From Deltaproteobacteria bacterium (GTDB taxonomy: Bacteria; Desulfobacterota; Desulfarculia; Adiutricales; Adiutricaceae), in the NCBI GenBank assembly GCA_031276865.1, contig JAISMF010000094.1, positions 1 to 64,000 on the forward strand: a stretch of 64,000 nucleotides of DNA, given 5' to 3'. Made by a program: the position numbers and the translations under genes. This document shows, piece by piece, positions 10,555-20,576 of the stretch. How positions within the stretch are numbered: position 1 is the stretch's first letter; every line of letters begins with the position of its first letter. The notes under the pieces were generated by a model, which was not told the DNA's origin, did not search any database, and was given only the letters and a program-made list of their open reading frames with translations.

Positions 10555-12444
10555 GCGGCACCTGGTTGAACTCAAATCATCGAAAGACGACCCCGAAAAG
10601 ATCCGGCAGGAAAAAAGGCCTTTTAAAACAATAAAGCCTCTTTCGGGGGAAAGACGAACCGGAAACGCCGGCCGAAAACGCCCCCAAAAACGCACTCCGG
10701 AGCGTCCGGGCTTTTTTCCGCCGGAGGGCGGAAGACTGAGGCGCCCCCCGGAAGGGCGCCGTCCCATCCTTCCGGCTGGCCCCCCCTCCGGGAGGGGCGG
10801 GCCGGAAACGCGAATCCGGTCTTCTATTAAATAAGGTGGAATCCCCGGGACGCCGGGGCGTCTTCGTCTAGGGAACGGCCGAAGTGAAAAAATCCCTACG
10901 GATATAATATAACGCGCCCGCCCCGATTTGACAAGAGGCGTCCATATATAGCGTCCCTAACCCCGCCGGTCTTGAAATCTATCAAAATAAAGGACATCCT
11001 CCCCGTTTTCCCTCCGCCTCGGCCGCGGCGGGGCCGCCGCTTTCGCGAGGGCGTTCCCGCAAGTCAACTGTAGTTAATTATAGTTAATTACGCTTAAAAA
11101 CAACTGATGAATTTGACGCCCGCGCGAAAAGCCCGTCATTGAAAACTGATAGAGACGCTATACAAAATATGGGATTAATTTAATGATTATACGGCGCGTA
11201 AAGTAGCGGATTTCACATATTCGAATATCTCAGAGGTTTTTGCAGCCGCGTCAAATTTGGAAGGCCCGGAGATGCTCGGGCCTTTTAGGGAAAGCTTCCG
11301 CCCCGATGGCCCCGGGCGACTCCCGGCGAAACAGGGTTCGTTGAGAACCCCGCCTCCCATCCTCCCCCCCCTCCCTCGATCGGGAAATCCGCGGGGCCAA
11401 TAACGGCTCCCAGCCGGCCGTAGGGCGGCCCCGGGCGGCCGCGGGGCGGCCGGAAAGCGGCCCCGATCGGACGCCGCGCCAGGAGGCGCTGAGGAAAAGC
11501 CCACGCCGAAGGGACCCCTCGGAAAAGACGCCCCGCCCCGGGGCGGCGATTAAAGCGAAAAAGCCTTGATAAACGCGTTTAAAAAACACCAAGGAACCAC
11601 GAGCCCGGCTCCGGCCGTTTCCTAACGATTAAAACGGATCCGTCGGAAAAACGATCAAGAGACGATGGCGCCTAAAGCTCGACGCGGCGGCTCCCCGTGG
11701 CCGGCGAAGCGCGACCCTTATCCGCCCCGACCGAAAACGGGACGCGATCGCCCCATATCCGCGGCTACGGCGCCGCGACGCCGAAAGACCCTGAAAAACC
11801 TCCCTGAGCGGATTCGAACCTTTAAACCTCGGGAAGGGAGCGCCCAGTCGCGGCGGCTGGCGGAATCCGTCAGGCGAACCGCTCCGGAGGCTCCAGACGT
11901 CCGCCGTGACGGGTCTTTCCGGCCTCATGGTTCCCAATTGAGAGACATCCTCTCTTCGGGGCGGTCAAGTCCTTCCGGCTAGGGAGGTATGAGAGAAAAG
12001 CCGTAACCGAACCTTCCGGAAACCCGCGACGGGGTTTCTAAGAAAAGAATCGGAATCAGTTATCGCTCGCCGCGTATATGACAAAATAAATGTCATAGAA
12101 ACAATATAATAACGCTCTACAAAATAGAGAAAAATTAATGATTATACACATAAATATAGAATAAATTTTGTAACACCGAAACCCGCCGGAATTTCATCCC
12201 GGACGGACGGCGTCATCGCTCGTCTTTCGGCGACGACTTTGGTATTAAAGCTAAAAGGCGGCCATGTAAAAACACCGCCAACGGTTTACGCGATGACACC
12301 GGAGATAGTCTTTGGCTTGGCGACATGTTTATCTTAAACACGCGGGTGGAACAACGCGCGGGTGAATTTATCCGTAATTCACGACCTTTTTTTAACTACA
12401 ATTTTTCACTACACAATATAAATATAAAATTATTAAACTGGATA
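10555..12444. other. 1.9-kb gene-free stretch
   Basis: No credible gene on either strand. Short frames here are GC-rich shadows. A weak hairpin with four Ts lies at 11261-11286. AT-rich islands at about 11070-11240 and 12060-12180 share a diverged repeat listed separately. A 'ggattcgaacc' tRNA T-loop look-alike at 11810 does not sit in a foldable tRNA. Confidence 0.5.
11154..11191 (+). repeat. Dispersed AT-rich repeat, copy 1 (copy 2 at 12112-12147)
   Basis: Both copies run 'acgct-tacaaaata' followed by an A/T-rich segment and end in 'ttaatgattatac'. They lie in AT-rich islands within otherwise GC-rich spacer DNA about 0.95 kb apart. Function is not evident. Confidence 0.45.
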
Positions 12445-12780
12445 TGTTAAAGTATTATCGACTCTGGATTACGACTCATTCTCACACGCCGACAGAAATT
12501 AAAAATTCCAACCTCATGGAAGCTGTTTTTCATGTTTATAGTCCACGTTGGAAATAAGCGCGCGGTATCACGCGTGGTTGGAAAAACGTCGTAAATCACA
12601 GTTTATTGTTAAAGGTGCCTTCATTGAAAGCGTTGTCTGCTGAAGCGGTTATCTCGCAACATATGGAAAGACAAGTTTATTGATCTTTCAGCCGCAATTT
12701 ATCGCACAACAAGAGCGAGAGCTAGTTATTCTAATCGATAGCTCTTTTGAGGAGCGGCGTTATGAATCTCCCATCCTATA
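12445..12780 (+). pseudogene. Possible decayed unknown gene
   Basis: An ATG at 12445 opens 37 codons of ordinary-looking protein ending in '...HVYSPRWK', then a TAA. One base over, the frame continues 'SARYHAWLEKRRKSQFIVKG', hits a TGA, and continues again ('LLIFQPQFIAQQERELVIL') to about 12780. Base composition is much less GC-rich than the neighbours. I do not recognise the family. The evidence is only that broken frames line up in series. Confidence 0.25.
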
Positions 12781-13085
12781 GACACCCGAATAGCTTATCT
12801 AACCGGGCGACATACAGAATAGACGGTAAAAGCAACGAGCCGAACTACAGAACCGTAACATCAATCGCGCCTTACGCCGCTATTCAACAATATAACAACC
12901 GGGTTGTTCAAAACCAGGTTATTGAGGAAAAGAAGGAGGAAAAGGAAAAAAAAAGAAGGAGGATGCGGAAAAAAGCAAGAAGGAGGAGTAGCGGAGGAAG
13001 CGGCACGCCGCTCATTCCAGACCCTTTTTTTCAGCGTTTCGAAAACTCCTTATTTCTCAATATTACCCCAGCGGTTAAAAGTTAG
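12762..13085 (+). CDS. Small hypothetical protein, probably frameshifted in a poly-A run
   Basis: An ATG preceded by GAGGAG opens a frame beginning MNLPSYRHPNSLSNRATYR, polar and Asn-rich, then a Glu/Lys-rich tail. As read, it continues to 13085 through an implausible Arg-rich segment. If the nine-A run near 12946-12954 had one more A, the tail would read KKKKEDAEKSKKEE and stop at TAG 12989-12991, a far more natural end giving about 77 residues. So a recent frameshift, phase-variable tract or assembly error is likely. A terminator follows at 13134. I do not recognise the family, and no signal peptide or membrane segment is seen. Confidence 0.4.
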   Translation: MNLPSYRHPNSLSNRATYRIDGKSNEPNYRTVTSIAPYAAIQQYNNRVVQNQVIEEKKEEKEKKRRRMRKKARRRSSGGSGTPLIPDPFFQRFENSLFLNITPAVKS

Positions 13086-13133
13086 AGAGGTAAAATGTAG
13101 TCATTCCCCTAAATACATGACTTTTTTCCAATA

Positions 13134-13170
13134 ATCACCCACCTGGGTGATATGTCTCTTTTTTTCTTTT
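13134..13170 (+). terminator. Rho-independent terminator
   Basis: A 7-bp stem (13134-13140 with 13145-13151), tetraloop ACCT, then a T-rich tail at 13158-13170. It follows the small gene at 12762 on the same strand, which supports that gene being transcribed. Confidence 0.7.
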
Positions 13171-13454
13171 AGCCGCCCAGCGCCGCCATCCAACCAGTCG
13201 CTCCTTGAGTTTTAAGCGACGCGCGTTAGGATTTTTCGAGGTTGAACTCATTTTTCCGCGCCGGAACCAACGCCGTTTTTCCGGAACGGCTTCACCATCC
13301 GGACAAAACAAAACTCGTCCTAAAGGGGGACTTTCATGAGACGGATCGTCTAAGGAGCTAAAGCTTTCTCCCGCGCGCGGCTTTTTTTACAGAGATCCGT
13401 TCCACGTCCCGCACCTTCGAATGCTAAAAACCGCCCTATCCGCCGTGAAATCAA

Positions 13455-13488
13455 AGAGCCGGAGAATCCATCCTCCGGCTCTTTTTTT
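13455..13488 (+). terminator. Second Rho-independent terminator
   Basis: A perfect 10-bp stem, 13455-13464 with 13473-13482, an 8-base loop, and a run of Ts. It reads in the plus direction. No plus-strand gene ends between 13170 and here, so it may be a backup terminator or mark an unrecognised transcript in 13171-13454. Confidence 0.75.
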
Positions 13489-13573
13489 ATCATCCCGCCC
13501 CGCGTCCGGCGTCCCGTCTTGAAGCCTAAAGCCCGAGGCCCTTTTCGGCTTGGCGTTTCAAAGGAAGCCCGTC

Positions 13574-14170
13574 TCACTCCCTCCCCCGGCCATCCTCCCC
13601 ATGGCCTCCGCCGGACGGCGCCTTTGAAGCTTCGCGGCAGCACCCCGACTCCACGTGGCCGCCGGCGGTGGAAAGGCCCTTAAGACCCGCTCCGGCCCTC
13701 AAAAGGCAACTGGGACAGGGCGGGTGCACGTGAAAGAGTTGGAGGAGGAAGGCTCCGCTTTTAAAGCGGTGACACCCGAGAAAGAAAAGAAGGGCTCCGG
13801 CCGCCGCCAGCGCCAGGCCGGTCAAAACCGCCGGCAAAAGAGACCGGCGCCTCGCCCCCGAACGCGCCGGAGCCCCGGAAGGGGCTTCCGGCTCCGGATT
13901 TTCCGCGTTCGAAAATGAGAGGACAAAGGGGGATCCCGCTAAAGGAGGGGCGGCGGCGGGAGGGGCGAGGATTTCGGAGAGGGTCCGCCTAATCTCCTCC
14001 GAAGAGATCAAGGCGGGGTCGTGGAAAACGAGGATGGAGCCGGTGGCGAAACTCCTTTCCGCTTTTAGGACGCCCGGGCTTTCCACGAGTTTTTCCAAGG
14101 AGAGCCGGGGGTCTTTGAAGCGGGGGTCCCGCAGGCGGATCCTTCCCCGAAGCGAACTTAGGGTTTTCAC
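13574..14170 (-). CDS. Hypothetical protein with N-terminal HMA-like fold, in P-type ATPase operon
   Basis: 198 residues from a GTG immediately after the ATPase stop (TAG-G-GTG), so the two are probably translationally coupled. Residues 1-68 resemble an HMA-type ferredoxin fold ('LSSLRGRIRLRDPRF...VESPGVLKAERSFATGSILVFHD') but lack the metal-binding CxxC. A hydrophobic helix at about 113-132 could anchor it. The C-terminal third has several Cys and His residues (CHRFK, HVHPPCPSC, HVESGCC) that might bind metal. No exact family is recognised. A role accompanying the metal pump is inferred from context only. Confidence 0.55.
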   Translation of the reverse strand: MKTLSSLRGRIRLRDPRFKDPRLSLEKLVESPGVLKAERSFATGSILVFHDPALISSEEIRRTLSEILAPPAAAPPLAGSPFVLSFSNAENPEPEAPSGAPARSGARRRSLLPAVLTGLALAAAGALLFFLGCHRFKSGAFLLQLFHVHPPCPSCLLRAGAGLKGLSTAGGHVESGCCREASKAPSGGGHGEDGRGRE

Positions 14171-14171
14171 C

Positions 14172-16367
14172 CTAGCGGGACCCCCCGGGCCCGGCCGCCC
14201 CCCCCTGCGGGGCGGGGTTTTCCTCCTCCGGAAGTTTTTCCAAGGGAACGGGCCGCTCGCCGGGGGAGAGGAAGGGCCGAGCCCCGCGGAAGGCCACGTA
14301 GATGGTGGTCGCGTTGTGGAGGATGGAGGTGAGTCCGGAGCTTATGACGCCCGCGAGGGCCAGGACGATGTAGAGGGTGTTGAAGCCCACGATGATCCGG
14401 TAGTTCTCCCGGGTGCGGCGCATGGCCCTCCGCGACAGGAGCCTCGCCGCGGGCAGGGCGTCCAGGCGGCCGTTTAAGAGCTGCACGTTGGCGACGTCCT
14501 TGGCCAGGGCCGAGCCGTCGGAAAGGGCCACCCCCACTCCGGCCCGGGAGAGGGCGGCGGAGTCGTTCAAGCCGTCCCCCACCATCATTATCCTCCCCCC
14601 CTCCTCCGTCAAGGCGTTTATGACGTTCGCCTTGTCGGCGGGAAGGAGCTGGGAGCGGTACTCGTCGAAGCCCAGCTTTTGGGAGACGTTTTTAGCGGCG
14701 CCCTCCAGATCGCCCGTGAGCATGATGGTGCGCCGCACCCCCTGCTCTTTCAAGGCGGAAAGGGTCTCTTTGGCCCGGAATCTAATCTTGTCGGTGATGA
14801 CGATGACCGCGGCCAAAACGCCCCCCACCCCCAAAAATATCATGCTCTCCCCCAAGGCCAGGGCCTCGGAGACGACCTTCTCGGCCTCGTCCGGAATGGA
14901 GATCTTCTCGTCTTCCTCGATAAAGAGGCGGCTTCCCAAAACCGCCCGCTCGCCGTTGACGGTGGAGGCGATGCCCCGGGCGGCCACGTACTGGACCTGG
15001 GCGTGCATCTCGTCTTCGTGGCCCAGCCCCTCCTCCTTGGCCTTCCGGACCACGGCGCGTCCCACCGGGTGGGGGAAGTGCTCCTCCAGGCAGGCGGCGA
15101 GCCTTAAAGCGTAGTCCCTATCGATATTCCCGTTCCCCTGTCCGGAAAAGACCCGCACCTCCGTCACCCGGGGCCTGGCCTCGGTCACGGTGCCGGTCTT
15201 GTCGAAGACGCAGACGTCAGCCTCGGAGAGCTCCTCTAGATACCTTCCGCCCTTCACCAGGAACCCCGTCTCGTTTCCCTCCCGCATGGCGGAGAGCACC
15301 ACCACCGGGGTGGAGAGCCTTATGACGCAGGAGTAGTGCACCAGAAGGGCGTTCGCGGCCTTGGCCGGATCCCGGGTGATGAGGTAGGTCGCGAACATCA
15401 AAAGGAAGTTGAAGGGCACGATGGAGTCCGCCAGACGCTCCACCCGGCCCTGCAGCCCGGATTTGGAGGCCTCGGACTCCTTAATGTATTCGATTATGGA
15501 GCGGATCCTGGTGTTCACCCCCACCCGGGCGGCCTTCACCGTTATCTCCCCCTCCTCCACCGTCGTTCCGGCGTAGACGGCGCCGCCCGCGGTCATCCTC
15601 ACCGGCAGGGGTTCCCCGGTCATGGTGGCCTGGTTCACCATGGCCTCCCCCTCCTCCACCACTCCGTCCACCGGAATGAGGCCTCCGGACTGGATGATCA
15701 CCAAATTTCCGGGGGAAAGCTCGCTTTCCGGCACCCGGATCCGCCCCCCATCGGGGCCCTTCACCCAAATCCTCTCCTCCGGACCCCTGAGGCTTTTAAA
15801 CAGGCTCGCCATGCTGCGCCGCACCGTCCAGCCCTCCAGGTACTCGGAAAGGGAGTAGAAGAAGATGAGGGTGCCGGCCGAGGCGTAGTCGCCCCGGCCG
15901 AAGCAGACGGCCAAGGCCGCCCCGTCCAAGACCTCCACGTCCAGCTCCCTTTCCCAGAAGAAATGCTTTACGGCGGCAACGAAGTAGGGGATGGCCATGA
16001 TCAGATCCACCGCGAGACGCACCGGGCGAGGGAGGAGGAGCCGCCTTAAGACGAAGCCGTAGACCGGATTGGCCTCCTCCGGAGTGTCGTCGCCGGTGAT
16101 AAGAACGCGATCCTCGAAAACCGAGACGGGCTTCCTCTCCCCCGGATCGAAGGCCGCGATGATGGAAAGGGCCCTTCCCCGGGCGGCGTCCCCGCCTTGG
16201 TAGACGTAAAGGAGGCTTCCGGTGCGGCGGCTAAAGGAGACGTAGCGCCCCTCCCCGCTTTTCAAAAGGGCCTCGGAAAGGCTTTCGAAGGCCTCCGGCC
16301 CCAGATCCCGGGGATCGAACTCCAGACGGAATCTTCCCCGGACGTCCTGGATGAAGTCGAGTTTCAT
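14172..16367 (-). CDS. P1B-type heavy-metal translocating ATPase with SC rather than CPC motif
   Basis: 731 residues from the ATG at 16367 (AAGGTG upstream; a GTG three codons earlier is less likely). The N-terminal ~70 residues form an HMA-like domain without CxxC. The core has actuator TGEP, phosphorylation site DKTGTVTEA (about 389), P1B-type HP motif in 'HFPHPVGRAVV' (about 430), and hinge GDGLNDSAAL (about 594). The ion-binding helix reads 'YSCVIRLSTPVVVLSAMREG' (about 342), so the usual CPC is replaced by S-C-V. This resembles the CtpC-like branch linked to Mn/Zn, but the transported metal is not certain. It lies between a DUF6110-like small protein and an HMA-like protein. Confidence 0.88.
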   Translation of the reverse strand: MKLDFIQDVRGRFRLEFDPRDLGPEAFESLSEALLKSGEGRYVSFSRRTGSLLYVYQGGDAARGRALSIIAAFDPGERKPVSVFEDRVLITGDDTPEEANPVYGFVLRRLLLPRPVRLAVDLIMAIPYFVAAVKHFFWERELDVEVLDGAALAVCFGRGDYASAGTLIFFYSLSEYLEGWTVRRSMASLFKSLRGPEERIWVKGPDGGRIRVPESELSPGNLVIIQSGGLIPVDGVVEEGEAMVNQATMTGEPLPVRMTAGGAVYAGTTVEEGEITVKAARVGVNTRIRSIIEYIKESEASKSGLQGRVERLADSIVPFNFLLMFATYLITRDPAKAANALLVHYSCVIRLSTPVVVLSAMREGNETGFLVKGGRYLEELSEADVCVFDKTGTVTEARPRVTEVRVFSGQGNGNIDRDYALRLAACLEEHFPHPVGRAVVRKAKEEGLGHEDEMHAQVQYVAARGIASTVNGERAVLGSRLFIEEDEKISIPDEAEKVVSEALALGESMIFLGVGGVLAAVIVITDKIRFRAKETLSALKEQGVRRTIMLTGDLEGAAKNVSQKLGFDEYRSQLLPADKANVINALTEEGGRIMMVGDGLNDSAALSRAGVGVALSDGSALAKDVANVQLLNGRLDALPAARLLSRRAMRRTRENYRIIVGFNTLYIVLALAGVISSGLTSILHNATTIYVAFRGARPFLSPGERPVPLEKLPEEENPAPQGGAAGPGGSR

Positions 16368-16620
16368 ACAATTCACCTTGTTTTAAAGTCCCGCCCCGGC
16401 CCGCGCCCCCAAGGCGCCCCGGCCGCGGCCCCCGGAAGCGGCCGGAAGGGGGGTCGAACAGGAAAGGAGCCGAAAGGGCGAACCCGATCGGAGCCGGAAA
16501 AACCGGAACGGACAAAGCCAAAGACGATCCGGCTTTGATCGAGGCCCTCCCCGGCGCCCCTTGGAAGGACGGCCACGGATTTTCGCCCCTTCTTTCGGCC
16601 CCTTCGCGGTCCTTCTCCCT

Positions 16621-16860
16621 TCAGTCTTTCTCTTTTTGGCGGTCGTCGGCCTTAAGCTCCGCTTCGGCGACGAGATCCGAAATGTTCTCCTTGGCCAGCT
16701 CGGTCACGGTCTCCAACTCGCGTTTGGCGGCTATGCCGTAACTAAGGAGGGTGGAGGCCGCGTTCCGGACGAACGCGGGCCGTCTGGCGAAGAAGCTGGC
16801 GGCGCCGATCCCGGCTATGAATCCCAACCCCGCGAAAAGAAGTTTCCACTTGTAAGTCAT
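16621..16860 (-). CDS. Small single-pass membrane protein (DUF6110-like), first gene of metal ATPase operon
   Basis: 79 residues. An N-terminal hydrophobic helix (about 6-25, LLFAGLGFIAGIGAASFF) is followed by a soluble tail 'YGIAAKRELETVTELAKENISDLVAEAE'. This layout matches small DUF6110/DUF1490-type proteins commonly encoded beside P1B ATPases. AGGAGA lies 8 bases before the ATG. About 250 bp separate it from the ATPase gene on the same strand. Its role with the pump is inferred from recurrent neighbourhood, not from biochemistry. Confidence 0.65.
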   Translation of the reverse strand: MTYKWKLLFAGLGFIAGIGAASFFARRPAFVRNAASTLLSYGIAAKRELETVTELAKENISDLVAEAELKADDRQKEKD

Positions 16861-17980
16861 TTCTGCCGTCTCCTGAAATCGTTTAGCGTTAGAAATGTTA
16901 TCTAAATATTGAAAAAAAATTATGAAGGCTTGAGAAAAACCTTCCCGGAAAAAACCCGAGGGACCCCCGGGCGAATTCCGGATCGCCGAATGGCGAAGGG
17001 ATCCGCCGCCCGGAAACGCGAAAAGCCGCCGGAAAGGCCCTTCCAGGCAACTTTGAAAAATAATATATCATCGCAAACGGCAATGCAAACAATATATTGT
17101 AGCGTTTAAGGGGCTTTCACCGCCTCTTCGGCCGGTAAAAGCGAAAAAACACGCTATATAAACAACTAGTAAAAAAATAAACACCCTTATATAGTGGTGA
17201 GGTCGGAGAGAAGCGTCTTTTCGCGAGCGCGGATTTTTTCCCTCCGGAAAGAGCGCCGGTTCCGCCGACGGCTCCGGCGGGGCGGAAAGCGCCTCCTCCG
17301 GCGGGAATTTTAAGGCCCTTCCTCCAAAATGGCCTGGAACCCCGTGGGCGTCGCGGCCCGGGCTCCGGAACGCCCCCTTCCGGAGCCCGAAAAAGGCCGA
17401 TGTCCAAGGCGATAAGCGTCGCCATCGTCTGATTTTCGGCCCCGTTCGCTAAATTTTAGTCCACCGGAAAGGCTTGAAAACGCGTTCGGACGCTGCCTCC
17501 TGGCTAATTAAGCGTTTCGACGCCTTGGCCGAGACGACCCCTGACGGCGGAGGAGAAGGTTTTAAATAATATGATTGCGAATAAAAAAAATCAAATCCCG
17601 ACTAAATAGCCTTGGATAATTGTAATTTTGAACGCGGTTTGGAATTAAGGCGCGGGTGGGAGGCGTTTTCAGGGCGCTCGGCGTTTCCGACCCGCTTCGC
17701 CAAACGCGCGCTCCGCCGCCGGAAGCGGTTTTACCGCCGCGCCCGCAGCGGAAAACGCGTTATTTTCGCCTGGCGGCGCTTGGAGCCCGCCTTTCCGCCT
17801 GTTTCCCAGAGGTGGAAAGCGTGAATCGGAAACCCGCTTTAGCCTCTTCGGGATCGCTTTCGCCGGACGGATGAACTCCGCCAGGACGGGATCTTCAACT
17901 CCTTGAGGCTCCCGGAAGCCGGATAGCGTACCCCCCCCGAAGAAAGACGGCTTGAAGAACCCTTTCAAAAGGTCGTAGGC
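16861..17980. other. 1.1-kb gene-free stretch
   Basis: No credible gene. AT-rich patches near 16895-16925 and 17055-17110 contrast with GC-rich flanks; the first probably holds the promoter of the metal operon, but no consensus elements are convincing. Confidence 0.45.
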
Positions 17981-19786
17981 TCAGCCGCCCAAAGTAGATT
18001 CCCCGCCGGCCCCAGGGATTCCCCCTGGCGAATCGTCTAAAAACAGGATTTTCACGTCGCCCCGGCCGATGACGCCCATGGCGATTTTTATAAGGCCCCC
18101 CCCCGCCTTTTCTTGATGAACCGCGCAACTTTTCCGCCTGACAAGGGTGGCCGCCTTCTTCGCCAAAGCGTCTAATTCCGCATCCGAATTTTCCCGATCG
18201 TTTTTGGTTCCATATTTCATTTCCATAATCGCGTAAACGTTTTTCGGAAGCCGCAGCGTGAAATGCGGCTTTTCGCCTGGTCCGGATTCATCTTGAACCA
18301 CGGCTCCCCCTAACAACGCTTTTAAATAAGTATACAATACGGAGGAATAAAACACTTCAGCATAGTCGTTTTTCAGATCAAGGTAAGCCGCGAAGGACGA
18401 AGGGGGATGGCGCTTTTTACGCTGTTCCGGCGTAAGTCTTTTGTAACATCCTTCGAACAAATCCGAAAGGGCGGCGGCGTCCCGGTTGTAAACTCCATTT
18501 AAAAGAATTTTTCGCTCGTCTATTGAATCTTTCACTAGGATTTTAGACGCGGCCTCGGTTAAAATTCTCTCATAACCGTCTTTTACTTCCAGGTTGGGCG
18601 CTTTAAAAAAATAAGGATTTCTTCTTATACCCGTTATAAATTTTTCAATCGTGAGATATCCGGAATGGAATAAAAATGGCACTGGTTTCAACTCACCCAC
18701 CGCCACTGTTTCAATATCTTCCAAGGGGATGTTGGAAAGCATGTCCTTTGTGAAATCCAAAGGATCGGATTTAAACACATCCCTTAAAAAATTTTGCGAC
18801 GACACGGTTTTCATCCAATATGACTCAAATTTCCGTTTCAAAAAAAAATTAAGAGCCGATAAGGGATTCAAAACCTCAGTCGCGCCGTCCCATGTGTAAC
18901 CGCCATACCATCTAAATATCTCATCACGCAGATCCGACTCTGATTTCAGAACGGATATTTCTATCCGATCTGGTTCCAAATCTAGAGGAAGAACTTCCTG
19001 AGCGTTCCGCTCGAACAATCTGGAGTTTTCATATTCTTCGGATTTTAGGATTGTTTCCAATACTGGCTTGTAATAGCCTCTGAAATTATCATCCAGCTCT
19101 TTATGAGTGAAACCGCATATCGCCGAATAATTTTCATCTAGGGAGATGTCGGTGAGATTATTCAATCCCGATGTCGCGCCCATCATGCCGTAACGGGTGA
19201 CGCCCGTGACGAACGCGAAACGCGTAAATTTATTCGATGATTTGAAGGCGGAGTAAAAAACGCGGAGAATCTTGGCGTTCATAGCGGCCAAATCTTCATC
19301 GTGAATATTAGAAGCGACCGGATCGTCATATTCGTCAAAAAGAACCACTACTTTCGCTTTGGTTTTTTCGTATATCAAATAGATCAGTTCTTCCACGGAT
19401 AAATCGAAGCTATCGGTTGTCAATTCGACATCCCATCCGCGGGCCATAACGGACAACATTTCCATAAGCGATAAGTTCAACTGTTCCGAATTAAAGCTCT
19501 GAATATTCATATTAAATCTTAAGACGGGATGTTTTTTAAAATTGTAATCGCTTTTCCCTATTTCAAGCCCCTTAAATAGTTTTTCGTTCCCGCTGAACAC
19601 TTCCTCCATCGTTTCCAGAAGAAGGGTTTTTCCAAAGCGTCTGGGACGGGAGAGAAAGTAGTTTTTGACTTTGCTTGTGATAAGTTTGTGGATGAACCCG
19701 GTTTTATCCACATAGATAAATCCGCCCTCGATAATTTCCTTAAAAGAGGCTTCTTCCACCCGTATCTCTTTCAACTTCTCAGTCAT
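17981..19786 (-). CDS. AAA-ATPase-like protein with C-terminal PD-(D/E)XK nuclease fold
   Basis: About 601 residues from the ATG at 19786 (GAGGG upstream). N-terminal AAA-ATPase-like domain: 'IYVDKT...LSRPRRFGKTLLLETM' with its Walker A (48-55), and Walker B 'VVVLFDEYDDPV' (about 150). The C-terminal region is DUF1703-like, with 'FYSSVLYTYLKALL' and the nuclease E-x-K 'YAIMEMKYG' (about 519-525). The usual Asp of the preceding 'GRxDLVI' strand is not visible; it reads 'PHFTLRLPKN'. The nuclease may therefore be inactive. Such proteins are numerous in gut and host-associated bacteria; their function is unsettled, with mobile-element or defence links proposed. Base composition is lower in GC than surrounding DNA. 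Confidence 0.8.
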   Translation of the reverse strand: MTEKLKEIRVEEASFKEIIEGGFIYVDKTGFIHKLITSKVKNYFLSRPRRFGKTLLLETMEEVFSGNEKLFKGLEIGKSDYNFKKHPVLRFNMNIQSFNSEQLNLSLMEMLSVMARGWDVELTTDSFDLSVEELIYLIYEKTKAKVVVLFDEYDDPVASNIHDEDLAAMNAKILRVFYSAFKSSNKFTRFAFVTGVTRYGMMGATSGLNNLTDISLDENYSAICGFTHKELDDNFRGYYKPVLETILKSEEYENSRLFERNAQEVLPLDLEPDRIEISVLKSESDLRDEIFRWYGGYTWDGATEVLNPLSALNFFLKRKFESYWMKTVSSQNFLRDVFKSDPLDFTKDMLSNIPLEDIETVAVGELKPVPFLFHSGYLTIEKFITGIRRNPYFFKAPNLEVKDGYERILTEAASKILVKDSIDERKILLNGVYNRDAAALSDLFEGCYKRLTPEQRKKRHPPSSFAAYLDLKNDYAEVFYSSVLYTYLKALLGGAVVQDESGPGEKPHFTLRLPKNVYAIMEMKYGTKNDRENSDAELDALAKKAATLVRRKSCAVHQEKAGGGLIKIAMGVIGRGDVKILFLDDSPGGIPGAGGESTLGG

Positions 19787-20576
19787 GGCGACCCTCGGCC
19801 GGTCTGGAATAACCGCGCGACGTAGTGAAAAAAGCAAAACCTGTGATTCGTCTCCGCGCTAAGATTTTCGGGTTTTCGGAAACATCCATAAGTTTCCTCG
19901 GCTCGGGCGCGACCGCCGGAGCGCCCCATAGGGGCGCGCGGCTTCCATCGCCTCAGCCGAAATCGCTCCGTTCGAAAAAACGTCAGCCCTTTTTCAAGCC
20001 TCCGCTAAAACCACCGTCCGTCCCGCGAGGAGAACGGCCACGCCCTTGAAACCAAGGCTCGAAGGCCTAAGACGGCCTTTTGCGAACCCGCGCCTTCGCT
20101 TATAACACGAATCGCGAATCCAGGAAATAAATTTCAAACGGACGACACCCCCCGGCTTTCGCAAACGGACCTTTCGGGGGTAAAAGTCCGGTGAAACCGC
20201 CGCGCGTCATGTCCGGAGCCCCTGGTTTCCCCGCCGGCAATGTACCGATTTTTCCGGTCGCTCGCCAATAAATTCACTATCCCCCGCGGGAAATTCCCAG
20301 GCGCTTTGAATTTTCCAGCCGAAGGCGAATCTCCCTTCACCCCGAAAAACCTCAAGCGCTAAAATTTACCCTACAGTTTTGACTACAAAAACGCGCCGCC
20401 GAAGAAATACAAGCGACTCGGGCGCCTCCACCGTCAAACCGATCGGCGGGAAAGGAGAATCGCGGACGTGAAAAAATCCCCTTTAATTCCGCCCCGACCT
20501 CGTGATTCGAGTCGATTCGGAAAAAACAACCCGCGCCACGTCGACGAAACCGGGTTCAGCGTCGAAATGACGGGCG
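19787..20576. other. Gene-free stretch
   Basis: No convincing gene, RNA or promoter is seen. Short frames are unsupported GC shadows. Confidence 0.4.

Noticed and set aside
11800-11830. tRNA T-loop look-alike (ggattcgaacc, minus-strand GGTTCGAATCC)
   Set aside because: The bases flanking the loop do not form a 5-bp T-stem, and no acceptor stem or anticodon arm could be placed around it.
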